This document shows positions 1 through 7,776 of a stretch of 42,682 nt of DNA, piece by piece. The position numbers and the translations under genes were made by a program. This DNA comes from a bacterium (GTDB taxonomy: Bacteria > Pseudomonadota > Alphaproteobacteria > Sphingomonadales > Sphingomonadaceae), in NCBI GenBank assembly GCA_030824575.1, contig JAVBXL010000209.1:1-42682 (forward strand). The letters run 5' to 3'. The notes under the pieces are model-generated. The model saw only the letters and a list, made by a program, of their open reading frames with translations. It ran no database searches and was not told where the DNA came from. The number at the start of each line of letters is the position of its first letter. Positions within the stretch are counted from its first letter, which is position 1.

Positions 1-276
1 GGTAGCGGGCACCACACCCTGCCCCGCCAGCGCGCCGGTCACCCGCCCCGTCACGAACGCGGCGTAACTCGCCTCGTCCAACTGCTGGATCTGGCACCCG
101 CCGCACGCCGGAAAATGGATGCAAGCCGGATCGACATGATGCGGCCCTGTTATCACAAAGCCGCCGGGGCCGATCCGGTCGCCCGGCGCGGTCAGCGGGA
201 AATGGCGGCCGTCGGCCGTGATGCCGTCGCCCTTGGCGGCGATGCGGATGATGGTGTCTAGGTCGGTGTCTGTCAC
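1..276 (-). CDS. RlmD/TrmA-family RNA m5U methyltransferase, N-terminal part
   Basis: This is the first 92 residues of a gene that runs off the left edge. The start is a GTG whose last two bases and following A overlap the TGA of the preceding nnr gene (GTGA). The visible part is a TRAM-like segment (AAKGDGIT near residue 14, APGDRI near 30) followed by Cys52-x5-Cys58-x2-Cys61 in CIHFPACGGCQ. That is the first three-cysteine set of the [4Fe-4S] cluster found in RumA/RlmD-type enzymes, which methylate uracil C5 in 23S rRNA using SAM. The fourth cluster cysteine, the SAM site and the catalytic cysteine would lie outside the window, so the exact target (23S U1939, U747 or tRNA) cannot be told. 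Its position as last gene of the minus-strand operon is clear. Confidence 0.82.
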   Translation of the reverse strand, partial: MTDTDLDTIIRIAAKGDGITADGRHFPLTAPGDRIGPGGFVITGPHHVDPACIHFPACGGCQIQQLDEASYAAFVTGRVTGALAGQGVVPAT

Positions 277-1637
277 AATCGCGCGGCGATAGCCGCTGGC
301 AGGCTCTCAAGCAAATCATCCGCGACAAAGGCCGCCCCGGCCCGCCGCGCCGCATCGCCATGCAGCCACACCGCCTCGCACGCGGCCCGAAACGGATTAC
401 CCGTCACCGCGAGCCGCCCGGCGGCGAGGCCGGCCAGCACGTCGCCGGTCCCGGCGGTCGAGAGCCAGGGCGAAGCACCCGACGCCACCGCCGCCCGCCC
501 GTCCGGCGCGGCGATCACGCTATCCGCACCTTTATAGACCACGACGGCACCCGATCGTCGCGCCGCCGCCAGCGCGCGATCGATCTTGCTGCCGGGCAAG
601 TCGCCGAACAGCCGCTGGAACTCGCCCTCATGCGGCGTCACGATCGCGGGTGGGGGCAAATCACCCAATCCCTTTTCCGCAAGCAACCACAGGGCATCGG
701 CATCGGCGACCATCGGAACGCCTGCCTTGGCGGCGGCGGTCAGCCTTTCCCAAGCGGCATGATCGCGGCCAAGTCCAGGGCCGACCAGAATCGCTTTTGC
801 GCGACCGAAATCCAAAGAAGCGTGTTGCATGATCGCATGGCTCATGCGCGGAACCGGTCCATGGGCGAGCAATCTGACATAGCCCGCTCCCGATCGCGCC
901 GCCGCTTCGGCTGACAGGCAACTGGCCCCTATCATGTCGCCGGCAACCACAGCGACCAGCCCGCGCGTATATTTATGCGCCTGCGCAACCGGCGTAGACA
1001 ACAAAGGCGCACCCAACCGATGCACCGCGCTCGGCACCGCGATGCCGATATCCGCCAGCACCATACGCCCCATATGCCCCGCCGCAGGCTGCAACAGATG
1101 GGCCGGTTTATACGCCCCAAAGGCAATGCAGGCACCGAAATGCGGCACGACGGACAGGACAGCACCACTGTCGGTGTCGATGCCGCTCGGCAGATCGACC
1201 GCATGGCTGATCGCCGCTGCCCCGGCCAGCGCGCACAGCCGCGCCGCCACCGCGTCGTCCAAACCGCGTGCCAAGCCTGTCCCAAACAGCGCATCGACCA
1301 GTTGCGTCGCCGGCGCAGCGCGCATCACATTCTCGACCGGCCCGCCCCATGCCGCCCGCGCCCGCTGGCCCGACACGGTGCAGCTCTCGCCCAGGGCCGC
1401 CACCCGCACCGGCACGCCTCGGTCGCGCAACAAGCGCGCGATGACATAGCCATCGCCGCCATTATTGCCTGGCCCGCACACCACAAGCGCATCCCGCTTA
1501 TGCCCGGCCCGCCAGATGATATCCGCCGCCGCCGCGCCAGCCGTCTCCATCAAGCCATAGTCATCGACGCCCGCATCGAAAGCCGCCTGCTCCGCCGCGC
1601 GCATCTGCGCTGCCGTCAGGATCGGCCCGTCGGTCAT
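273..1637 (-). CDS. nnr: Bifunctional NAD(P)HX epimerase / ADP-dependent dehydratase
   Basis: This 454-residue enzyme repairs hydrated NADH and NADPH. The N-terminal YjeF/NnrE domain (about 1-205) epimerises S- and R-NAD(P)HX and shows the nucleotide-binding GPGNNGGDG at residues 55-63. The C-terminal NnrD domain (about 215-454) belongs to the ribokinase-like fold and dehydrates S-NAD(P)HX using ADP. It carries VGPGLGRD, the VTPHEGEF motif and STAGTGD at about 393-399, whose Asp is the expected catalytic base. The length matches fused bacterial Nnr proteins. The ATG overlaps the stop of the lipoprotein gene by four bases and the TGA overlaps the GTG of the next gene, so it is translationally coupled on both sides. 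Annotation is secure; the symbol nnr (nnrE plus nnrD) is by homology. Confidence 0.95.
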   Translation of the reverse strand: MTDGPILTAAQMRAAEQAAFDAGVDDYGLMETAGAAAADIIWRAGHKRDALVVCGPGNNGGDGYVIARLLRDRGVPVRVAALGESCTVSGQRARAAWGGPVENVMRAAPATQLVDALFGTGLARGLDDAVAARLCALAGAAAISHAVDLPSGIDTDSGAVLSVVPHFGACIAFGAYKPAHLLQPAAGHMGRMVLADIGIAVPSAVHRLGAPLLSTPVAQAHKYTRGLVAVVAGDMIGASCLSAEAAARSGAGYVRLLAHGPVPRMSHAIMQHASLDFGRAKAILVGPGLGRDHAAWERLTAAAKAGVPMVADADALWLLAEKGLGDLPPPAIVTPHEGEFQRLFGDLPGSKIDRALAAARRSGAVVVYKGADSVIAAPDGRAAVASGASPWLSTAGTGDVLAGLAAGRLAVTGNPFRAACEAVWLHGDAARRAGAAFVADDLLESLPAAIAARL

Positions 1638-2011
1638 CGCCCGGAACCGGCTATCCGCGCCGGCAGCCGATAGCGATCGTCGCCTGCGACCACCTCAATC
1701 CGCTTGTCATCCACTATGCTGAGCTTGGCCGCCTCTGCGCCATCGGCCGCCTCCAGCCCGCGCCCGTCCGCCAACACGCGAAATCGCCGAAAACCGCCAT
1801 CAGGATGGCGCAGCGTCAACATCTCGCCGACGCGCTCGACCAGGCAGTCGCGCACCCACTCGCCCGACCCTGCCAGCGCACAATCCGCCTTGCCGTCATC
1901 GACCGGCGCAGCATCCGCCGCAGCGGCAGAGTTATCGCGCGAAGATGCCGCCTCGCCACCACAACCCGCCAGCAGCATCAAAGCCGCCACCCCCATTCCG
2001 CCACGTATCAT
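1634..2011 (-). CDS. Small secreted lipoprotein, unknown function
   Basis: A predicted 125-residue protein with an N-terminal hydrophobic stretch ending in LLAGCGG, a lipobox for signal peptidase II. It is therefore probably a lipid-anchored envelope protein. After the lipobox comes a low-complexity Ala/Asp/Ser linker, then a compact domain with Cys in DCALAG and RDCLVERV and a beta-rich end. I do not recognise a named family. I chose the ATG at 2011 because it forms ATGA with the upstream stop and has AGGAG about nine bases before it; an in-frame ATG at 2029 has no visible ribosome-binding site. It lies between the formylglutamate-hydrolase-like gene and nnr and is co-translated with both. 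A role in the envelope is inference only. Confidence 0.78.
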   Translation of the reverse strand: MIRGGMGVAALMLLAGCGGEAASSRDNSAAAADAAPVDDGKADCALAGSGEWVRDCLVERVGEMLTLRHPDGGFRRFRVLADGRGLEAADGAEAAKLSIVDDKRIEVVAGDDRYRLPARIAGSGR

Positions 2012-2724
2012 GCCAATCGGCTCCTGCATGCCAGGACCACCGGTCCCAATATCGCTGCGAACCGCGCCTGTCCGGCGGCATCGCCGACCAGATCCTGCCG
2101 CATCTCCACGCCCAGATAAGGGATGCCATTGGCTTCGGCATGGCGGTTCATCGTCGCATTGAGCAATGTCCCGGCATAGGGCAACTGGTCGCCGACCGTC
2201 AGCCCCGCCGCCTCCAGCAAAGGAATCGCGATCCGGGCGGCGCGATCGTCCTGATTATACAGAACCCCGATATCCCACGGCCGCTGCTGCCCCGGATCGC
2301 TCGCCAATTGCGGCGTGAAACTATGGACCGACAGGATGAAGGGCGACGTCATGCCCGCCAGCAACGTCGCCACCCGATGATGATAGGGATGGTGAAAGCG
2401 CATCATACGCGCGCCTAAATCCGCATCGCGATTGCCTGGGATCGCATGGCCATCGCTCATCACCGGCAGCAGGCCCGGCGCATCCTCCTCGCGGTTGAGG
2501 TCGATCACCAGCCGCGACACGCCGCCCAATATCGCCGTAGCGCCCAGTTGCGCCGCCAACAGCCGGCTGACCTCCGCCACGCCGATGTCGATCGCGATAT
2601 GCTCACGCAGCAACGCCGGATCGATGCCCAGGTCGATATCGTCCGGCACATGCGCGGACGCATGATCGCCCACGATCAGCAGGTCCAGTCCGCCGCCGTC
2701 AATCTGTGTATAGGCTTCGCTCAT
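2008..2724 (-). CDS. N-formylglutamate amidohydrolase family protein
   Basis: A 238-residue protein of the FGase (N-formylglutamate deformylase/HutG-like) family, metal-dependent amidases that release formate from N-formylglutamate or related formylated amino acids. Family landmarks are VGDHASAHVPDD near the N-terminus (metal His and Asp), the SRLVIDLNRE segment, a His-rich FHHPYHH, SVHSFTP, and GVEMRQDL near the end. No hut genes are nearby, so histidine degradation is not implied and the substrate is open. The ATG at 2724 was chosen because it overlaps the ispE stop as ATGA; an upstream in-frame ATG at 2757 would lie inside ispE. It forms a tightly overlapping block with ispE and the lipoprotein gene. 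Confidence 0.88.
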   Translation of the reverse strand: MSEAYTQIDGGGLDLLIVGDHASAHVPDDIDLGIDPALLREHIAIDIGVAEVSRLLAAQLGATAILGGVSRLVIDLNREEDAPGLLPVMSDGHAIPGNRDADLGARMMRFHHPYHHRVATLLAGMTSPFILSVHSFTPQLASDPGQQRPWDIGVLYNQDDRAARIAIPLLEAAGLTVGDQLPYAGTLLNATMNRHAEANGIPYLGVEMRQDLVGDAAGQARFAAILGPVVLACRSRLA

Positions 2725-3575
2725 GCGCACCTGATCCGCGTTTTCATCACCCACCAATCGGGCCGTGCCTGTCGCACCGCCTGCGCCGCCGCTGCCAAGG
2801 TGCGGTCGCTACGAAACAACCCAAAGCAGGTGGCGCCCGACCCCGACATGCGCGCCAGCAGCACATCCTCCTGCGCCGCCAGCGTCGCCAGCACATCGCC
2901 AATCACCGGCGCGATCGCCAGCGCAGGCGCTTCCAGATCGTTCCGCCCGCCATCCCGCAACGCTCCAAGGCTGGAGCCATCCAGCGGCCCGCGATCGACC
3001 CGGTCCCATCCGGCGAATATCTGTGCGGTCGATACCCCAACACCGGGATTGACCAGCAGCATCGGACAGCCTTCCAGCCCGTCGACGGCATGGCGCGCCA
3101 GCCTCTCGCCGCGCCCGGCAACCATCTGCGTCACGCTGGCGACGCAAGCCGGCACGTCCGATCCCAGGTCCAGCGCCAGCCCCGCCAACTCCCCGTCATC
3201 GATCCGCACATCCCACAACCGCGCCAGCAACCGCAGCGTCGCCGCCGCATCCGCCGATCCGCCACCGATGCCCGACGCCACCGGCAGATTTTTGGTCAGC
3301 CGGATTGCCGCCCCGCGCTGCTCACCAAGATAAGCCTGCAACGCCCGCGCCGCCCGCAACACCAGATTGTCCGCGCCCGCGTCCAGCGTCGCCCCGAACG
3401 GCCCGTCGATCGTCAGGTCGATCGCGCCATCGTCGCTCGCCCATCCCTGCAACCGATCGCCATCTTCGGCAAAGACAAACAGGCTCTCCAGCGCATGATA
3501 GCCATCGTCCCGTCGCGCCCGAACATGCAGCGCGACATTGACCTTGGCGTAGGCAATCTCGGTTACAGGCGTCAT
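2721..3575 (-). CDS. ispE: 4-diphosphocytidyl-2-C-methyl-D-erythritol kinase
   Basis: IspE phosphorylates CDP-methylerythritol with ATP in the non-mevalonate (MEP) isoprenoid pathway. The protein is a GHMP kinase: AYAKVN with the catalytic Lys at the N-terminus, RRDDGYHALESLF with the substrate-binding Tyr-His pair, and the ATP loop PVASGIGGGSADAAA. The end carries MSGSGATCFGLF, the third GHMP motif. Starting at 3575 gives 284 residues, the usual family length, with GTGAGG just upstream as ribosome-binding site. An in-frame ATG at 3614 also has a plausible GAGG but would overlap the TPR gene by 14 bases and add 13 residues not typical of the family. The stop overlaps the next start by four bases. 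Confidence 0.95.
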   Translation of the reverse strand: MTPVTEIAYAKVNVALHVRARRDDGYHALESLFVFAEDGDRLQGWASDDGAIDLTIDGPFGATLDAGADNLVLRAARALQAYLGEQRGAAIRLTKNLPVASGIGGGSADAAATLRLLARLWDVRIDDGELAGLALDLGSDVPACVASVTQMVAGRGERLARHAVDGLEGCPMLLVNPGVGVSTAQIFAGWDRVDRGPLDGSSLGALRDGGRNDLEAPALAIAPVIGDVLATLAAQEDVLLARMSGSGATCFGLFRSDRTLAAAAQAVRQARPDWWVMKTRIRCA

Positions 3576-3600
3576 CAACGCCTCACCATCCAGCCCGGTG

Positions 3601-5247
3601 TCAGGGTGCGGCATATTCGGGCCTCATCCCCATTGTACGTTTCGCCGCCAGCCGCGTGGCGACATCGCCCTCGGCAAAGACCGATGCAGCCGCCCAGGCG
3701 TAGCGCGCCTCATAGCGCCGTCCCGCGACCCACAGCGCGTCGCCCAGATGTTCGTTGATCGTGCTGTCGGTCGGCGCAGCCGCCGCGGCGCGTTCCAATA
3801 CCGGCACCGCCGCATCGACATCGCCCGTCACGAACTGCGCCCAGCCCAGCGAATCGGTGATCGACGCATCCTGCGGCTTCAATGCGCTCGCCTTCTTCAG
3901 CAATTCCAGCGCCGCTGCGACATTCTGCCGCCGCTCGATCTGCGCATAGCCCAGATAATTGAGGATCACCGGTTCATTGGGCGCGATCTTCGCCGCGCGC
4001 TCCAGCACCGCACGCGCCTCGTCCCACCGCTTGCCCTGTTCCAGCGCGCTGCCCTCGAACAGCAGCAGCGTCCAGGGCAGTTGATCGTCCGCATAGCCCG
4101 CCTGCGCCGCCCGGAACGCCGTCGCCGCGCCATCGAAATCGTCGCGTTGCGCCAGCAACCGCCCCAGCCGCACCTGCCGCTCCGCCTCCGCGCCCGGCTC
4201 CGCCGCCTGCGTGCGGGCCAGCGCCAGCGCGCCGTCCATGTCGCCCGCCGCCGCCAGCGCGTCGATGAGTTCGGCCTGCGCAAGCGCCCCATACCAGCCA
4301 CTGGCCGGCACTTTCTCCGCTTCGGCGACCCCGCCCGCCGCATGGCCCTGCGCCGTCAGCAATCGGGCCGCGACGATATGGATTTCCGGGCCAGTGGGAT
4401 CGGCGAAAGTGGCGATCCGCGCCAACCGAAGCCCCAATGTCGAACTGCCGGAATCAGACGACACATCGACCGCCAGCCGCGCCAGCAACCGCGCAAAGCC
4501 CTGCGCCGGCGTCGTCGCCGCCCCGGCCGCCTTCACCCCCTTGCCCTTGGCGATGTCGGCGCGCGCCTGCGCAAAACTGGCGCTGCCGACCGGCAACAGG
4601 GTGAGGGCTTCCGTCTTCGCGCCGCGCGCCGCAAATTGCCCGGCAAAGGCCAGCCGCAACGCCGCGCCATCGCCGCTGCGCACCGCCAGCGCCCGCCGCG
4701 CCGCGGGCGTCGCCGTCGCCAGGTCGCCCCGCGCCAGCGCCTGTAGCGCCGCATGTTCATCGGCATAGCGCAGCCCCAACGCCGCGAAACGATCCTTGCC
4801 GTCGATCACCGGCGGCGCATATTGCCCCTCGCCCAGCGATATCCAGCTACGAATGATGGGCGTCAGAAAGGCGAAATTGCCTTCCTCCAGCATCCGGTCG
4901 GTCAATGTCCGCGCATCGGCCCAATCCCTGGCCGCCAACGCCTCCCCGATCAGCAGCAATGTGCCGTCCCGCGGCAGCGCCCCCGCGCCGTCCAGCAACG
5001 CGGCCGACTGCCGCGCCAGCAGCCGATCCCCGCTTTCCACCCCCTGCACATAGGATCGCCGGGCAATCTCGATCCGCGCCGGGTCTTGCTTCAACGCCTC
5101 GCGATAGCTGGCCACCGCCAGCCCCAGCGCACCGTCCCCATCCGCCATCCGCGCCCGCGCATAGGCGTGGAGCGCGCCATTTCTAACCATGGCGGGATCG
5201 ACCGACGCCCCCGCCATGGTCGGAACCACCGCCGGGGTCGTCAACAT
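3601..5247 (-). CDS. Secreted tetratricopeptide-repeat protein
   Basis: A protein of about 548 residues built almost entirely of tetratricopeptide-like helical repeats. Recognisable units include AVASYREALKQDPARIEIARRS early on, and near the C-terminus AVLERAAKIAPNEPVILNYL, ALELLKKASALKPQDASITD and AVPVLERAAAAAPTDSTINE. Such proteins act as scaffolds; the partner is unknown. The start is unsettled. The only ATGs after the upstream ETF-QO stop are at 5247 and 5220, with a TTG at 5250, yet the codons before 5247 read as a good signal-peptide beginning (KRLTLLLML, followed by TPAVVPTMAGA). Export to the periplasm is likely either way. It lies 19 bases downstream of the ETF-QO gene and precedes ispE. 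Confidence 0.85.
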   Translation of the reverse strand: MLTTPAVVPTMAGASVDPAMVRNGALHAYARARMADGDGALGLAVASYREALKQDPARIEIARRSYVQGVESGDRLLARQSAALLDGAGALPRDGTLLLIGEALAARDWADARTLTDRMLEEGNFAFLTPIIRSWISLGEGQYAPPVIDGKDRFAALGLRYADEHAALQALARGDLATATPAARRALAVRSGDGAALRLAFAGQFAARGAKTEALTLLPVGSASFAQARADIAKGKGVKAAGAATTPAQGFARLLARLAVDVSSDSGSSTLGLRLARIATFADPTGPEIHIVAARLLTAQGHAAGGVAEAEKVPASGWYGALAQAELIDALAAAGDMDGALALARTQAAEPGAEAERQVRLGRLLAQRDDFDGAATAFRAAQAGYADDQLPWTLLLFEGSALEQGKRWDEARAVLERAAKIAPNEPVILNYLGYAQIERRQNVAAALELLKKASALKPQDASITDSLGWAQFVTGDVDAAVPVLERAAAAAPTDSTINEHLGDALWVAGRRYEARYAWAAASVFAEGDVATRLAAKRTMGMRPEYAAP

Positions 5248-5266
5248 CAATAACAGGGTCAGGCGC

Positions 5267-6919
5267 TTACATGTTCGGATAATTCGGTCCTCCGCCGCCT
5301 TCGGGTACGACCCAGTTGATATTCTGGGTCGGGTCCTTGATGTCGCACGTCTTGCAGTGGACGCAATTTTGCGCATTGATCTGGAACCGGGGATTGCCCT
5401 CTTCCTGACCGACCACTTCATACACGCCCGCCGGACAGTAACGCTGCGCCGGCTCGTCATAAAGGGGAAGATTGTAGCTGATCGGGATCGCCGGATCTTT
5501 CAGCTGCAAATGGACCGGCTGGTCCTCCTCATGATTGGTGTTCGACAGAAACACCGACGACAGCCGGTCGAAACTCACCACGCCATCGGGCTTGGGATAG
5601 GCGATCTTCGCGCAGGCGTCCTTGGGCCAGATCTTCTCATTGTCGGCCTTGTGCTTCATCGTGAAGGGCAGGCCGATCTTGAGCGTCCGCATCCACATGT
5701 CAATGCCCGCCAGCAGCGTGCCGATCGTGCCCCCGAACTTGGACAACAGCGGTTCCGCATTCTTCACCAGCTTCAGTTCGTCCGCAATCCAGCTCGACCG
5801 CAGGCGCAGCTCATAATCGTCCAGCACGTCGCGCGCACGTTCATTCTGGATCGCCTCGAACGCCGCCTCGGCCGCCAGCATGCCCGACTTCATCGCCGTA
5901 TGCGTGCCCTTGATCCGCGGCACGTTCACAAAGCCCGCCGAACAACCGATCAGCGCGCCGCCGGGGAAGACCAGTTTGGGTATCGACTGCCAGCCGCCCT
6001 CGTTGATAGCGCGCGCGCCATAAGACACGCGGCGACCGCCTTCCAGAAACTTGCGGATCTCGGGGTGCTGCTTCCAGCGCTGGAACTCTTCGAACGGATA
6101 GAGATGCGGGTTGCGATAGCCCAGCCCCACGACGAAGCCCAAAGCCACCTGCCCATTGGCCTGATGATAGAGGAAGCCGCCGCCATAGGAATCGGTCAGC
6201 GGCCAGCCCTGCGAATGGATCACCAGCCCCGGCTGATGCATCGCGGGATCGATGTCCCACAATTCCTTCATGCCCAGGCCATAGACCTGCGGCTCGCTGT
6301 CCGCATCCAGCGCGAACTGGCGCTTCAAAATCTTGGTCAGGTGGCCGCGCGCCCCTTCGGCGAAGAAAGTATATTTCGCGTGCAGCTCCAGGCCAGGCTG
6401 ATAATCGCCTTTATGCTCGCCCTCGCGGTCGACGCCCATGTCGCCGGTCGCCACGCCCTTCACGCTGCCATCCTCATTGTAGAGGATTTCGGCCGCAGCG
6501 AAACCGGGGAATATCTCGACGCCCAGCGCTTCGGCCTGTTCGCCCAGCCAGCGGCACAAATTGCCCAGCGATCCGGTATACGTGCCCTTATTGTGCATCC
6601 AGCCCGGCGTCATGATGTGCGGCATGGCGATTTTGCCGGTCTTGGTCAGGAACCAATGCTGGTTGTCGGTCACCGGCATGTCGGCGAGGCTACAGCCCTG
6701 CGTCCGCCAATCGGGCAGCAGTTCGTCCAGCGCCTTGGGGTCGATCACCGCGCCGGACAGGATATGGGCGCCGATTTCGGACCCTTTTTCCAGAACGCAG
6801 ACCGCCAGTTCCTGACCCGTATCATTCGCCAATTGCTTCAACCGGATGGCCGCCGACAGACCGGCTGGCCCGCCGCCGACGATCACGATGTCATAGGGCA
6901 TCGATTCCCGTTCGCTCAT
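5267..6919 (-). CDS. Electron transfer flavoprotein-ubiquinone oxidoreductase
   Basis: A 550-residue ETF-QO, which passes electrons from reduced electron-transfer flavoprotein (from acyl-CoA and other dehydrogenases) to ubiquinone at the cytoplasmic membrane. The N-terminus has the FAD dinucleotide fold [15 protein letters not shown]. The middle has the conserved [18 protein letters not shown] region and the quinone-binding segment. The C-terminus carries the [4Fe-4S] ligands: one Cys in RYCPAGVYE and three in [13 protein letters not shown], ending in PNYPNM. GGAGGG lies just before the ATG at 6919. It is the first gene of the minus-strand operon; no etfA or etfB is in the window. Full length and no broken motifs, so the call is secure. 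Confidence 0.96.
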   Translation of the reverse strand: MSERESMPYDIVIVGGGPAGLSAAIRLKQLANDTGQELAVCVLEKGSEIGAHILSGAVIDPKALDELLPDWRTQGCSLADMPVTDNQHWFLTKTGKIAMPHIMTPGWMHNKGTYTGSLGNLCRWLGEQAEALGVEIFPGFAAAEILYNEDGSVKGVATGDMGVDREGEHKGDYQPGLELHAKYTFFAEGARGHLTKILKRQFALDADSEPQVYGLGMKELWDIDPAMHQPGLVIHSQGWPLTDSYGGGFLYHQANGQVALGFVVGLGYRNPHLYPFEEFQRWKQHPEIRKFLEGGRRVSYGARAINEGGWQSIPKLVFPGGALIGCSAGFVNVPRIKGTHTAMKSGMLAAEAAFEAIQNERARDVLDDYELRLRSSWIADELKLVKNAEPLLSKFGGTIGTLLAGIDMWMRTLKIGLPFTMKHKADNEKIWPKDACAKIAYPKPDGVVSFDRLSSVFLSNTNHEEDQPVHLQLKDPAIPISYNLPLYDEPAQRYCPAGVYEVVGQEEGNPRFQINAQNCVHCKTCDIKDPTQNINWVVPEGGGGPNYPNM

Positions 6920-7047
6920 TCATCCCTCCATCGGGCGACCGGCGGGCTGCACCCCGTCCTCTCCAATCGCCGCATTAGTCCAACACTTTACCACCCAAGG
7001 CGATGAAGCACCTTGACCCCCTCGTCAACCTCTGGCCCTAACTGTTC

Positions 7048-7776
7048 GTGATGCGGGGATTATTGCAGGATGATGCGGCGACCGCCGACGCCTATCTGGC
7101 GTGGTGGCAGCTTGCAGGCGTGGATAGCGCCATAGGCGAATCGCCGGTGAACTGGCTGCGCCCGGTCGCCGCGCGCCCCGTCACCATGACAGCGGCCGTG
7201 ATCGCCGCGCCCGTGGTGGAGAAACCGCAAACCCTCGAATCGTTCCTTGCCTGGCTCGCCAACGATCCCGCCCAGCCCGAACGCCGCTGGGCCGGTGCCC
7301 AGATCGCGCCGACCGGTCCGGCGCAGGCGGCGCTGATGGTCGTCACCGACCTGCCCGATCCTGCCGATATTGGCGAAGGCCGGCTGCTGGCCGATCGCGC
7401 CGGAATGCTATTCGACGCGATGCTGCGGGCCATCGGCCTCGACCGCGACGCCATTCATCTCGCCTCGCTCTTCACCGCCCGTCCGCCCGGCGGCATGGTG
7501 GAGGCGTCGGACCTCGCCCATGCGGCAGACCGGATGCGCGCTCATGTCGCACTGGCCCAGCCGCATCGTCTGCTGCTACTCGGCGACCGGACGATCCGTG
7601 CGCTAATGCCGACGGACGGCGGCACGTCACCGGATAGTTTACGCCAATTTAATCATGATGGCGGCATTGTGCCCGCTATCGCCACATTCCACCCCCGGCT
7701 GCTGCTGACCCAGCCCGCGGCCAAGGCGGAATGCTGGCGCACCCTGCAAAGCCTGATCGAGGAAACCCGTCCGTGA
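7048..7776 (+). CDS. Uracil-DNA glycosylase-like protein, degenerate
   Basis: A 242-residue protein with the architecture of family 4/5 uracil-DNA glycosylases: an N-terminal segment AYLAWWQLAGVD, then a UDG-superfamily domain with LADRAGMLFDAML (matching the usual VGRAGQLLD region), HRLLLLGDRTIRAL, and TFHPRLLLTQPAAKAECW near the end (matching the HPAYLLRQPAAK segment). It departs from active enzymes in two visible ways. The only cysteine is near the C-terminus, so the four [4Fe-4S] ligands are absent, and the GEAPG catalytic loop is replaced by PADIGEGRL. It may be inactive, act on another substrate or bind DNA only. The start is GTG 7048 or the adjacent ATG 7051. Its TGA overlaps the next gene's GTG. 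Confidence 0.75.
   Translation: MMRGLLQDDAATADAYLAWWQLAGVDSAIGESPVNWLRPVAARPVTMTAAVIAAPVVEKPQTLESFLAWLANDPAQPERRWAGAQIAPTGPAQAALMVVTDLPDPADIGEGRLLADRAGMLFDAMLRAIGLDRDAIHLASLFTARPPGGMVEASDLAHAADRMRAHVALAQPHRLLLLGDRTIRALMPTDGGTSPDSLRQFNHDGGIVPAIATFHPRLLLTQPAAKAECWRTLQSLIEETRP

Noticed and set aside
5189..7006. A 605-codon open frame antisense to the ETF-QO gene
   Set aside because: It lies wholly against a confidently identified gene, its product has no recognisable domain, and long antisense frames are expected in high-GC DNA. The same holds for long frames against ccmF (23927-25777), purF (27095-28618) and dnaE (12115-13452).
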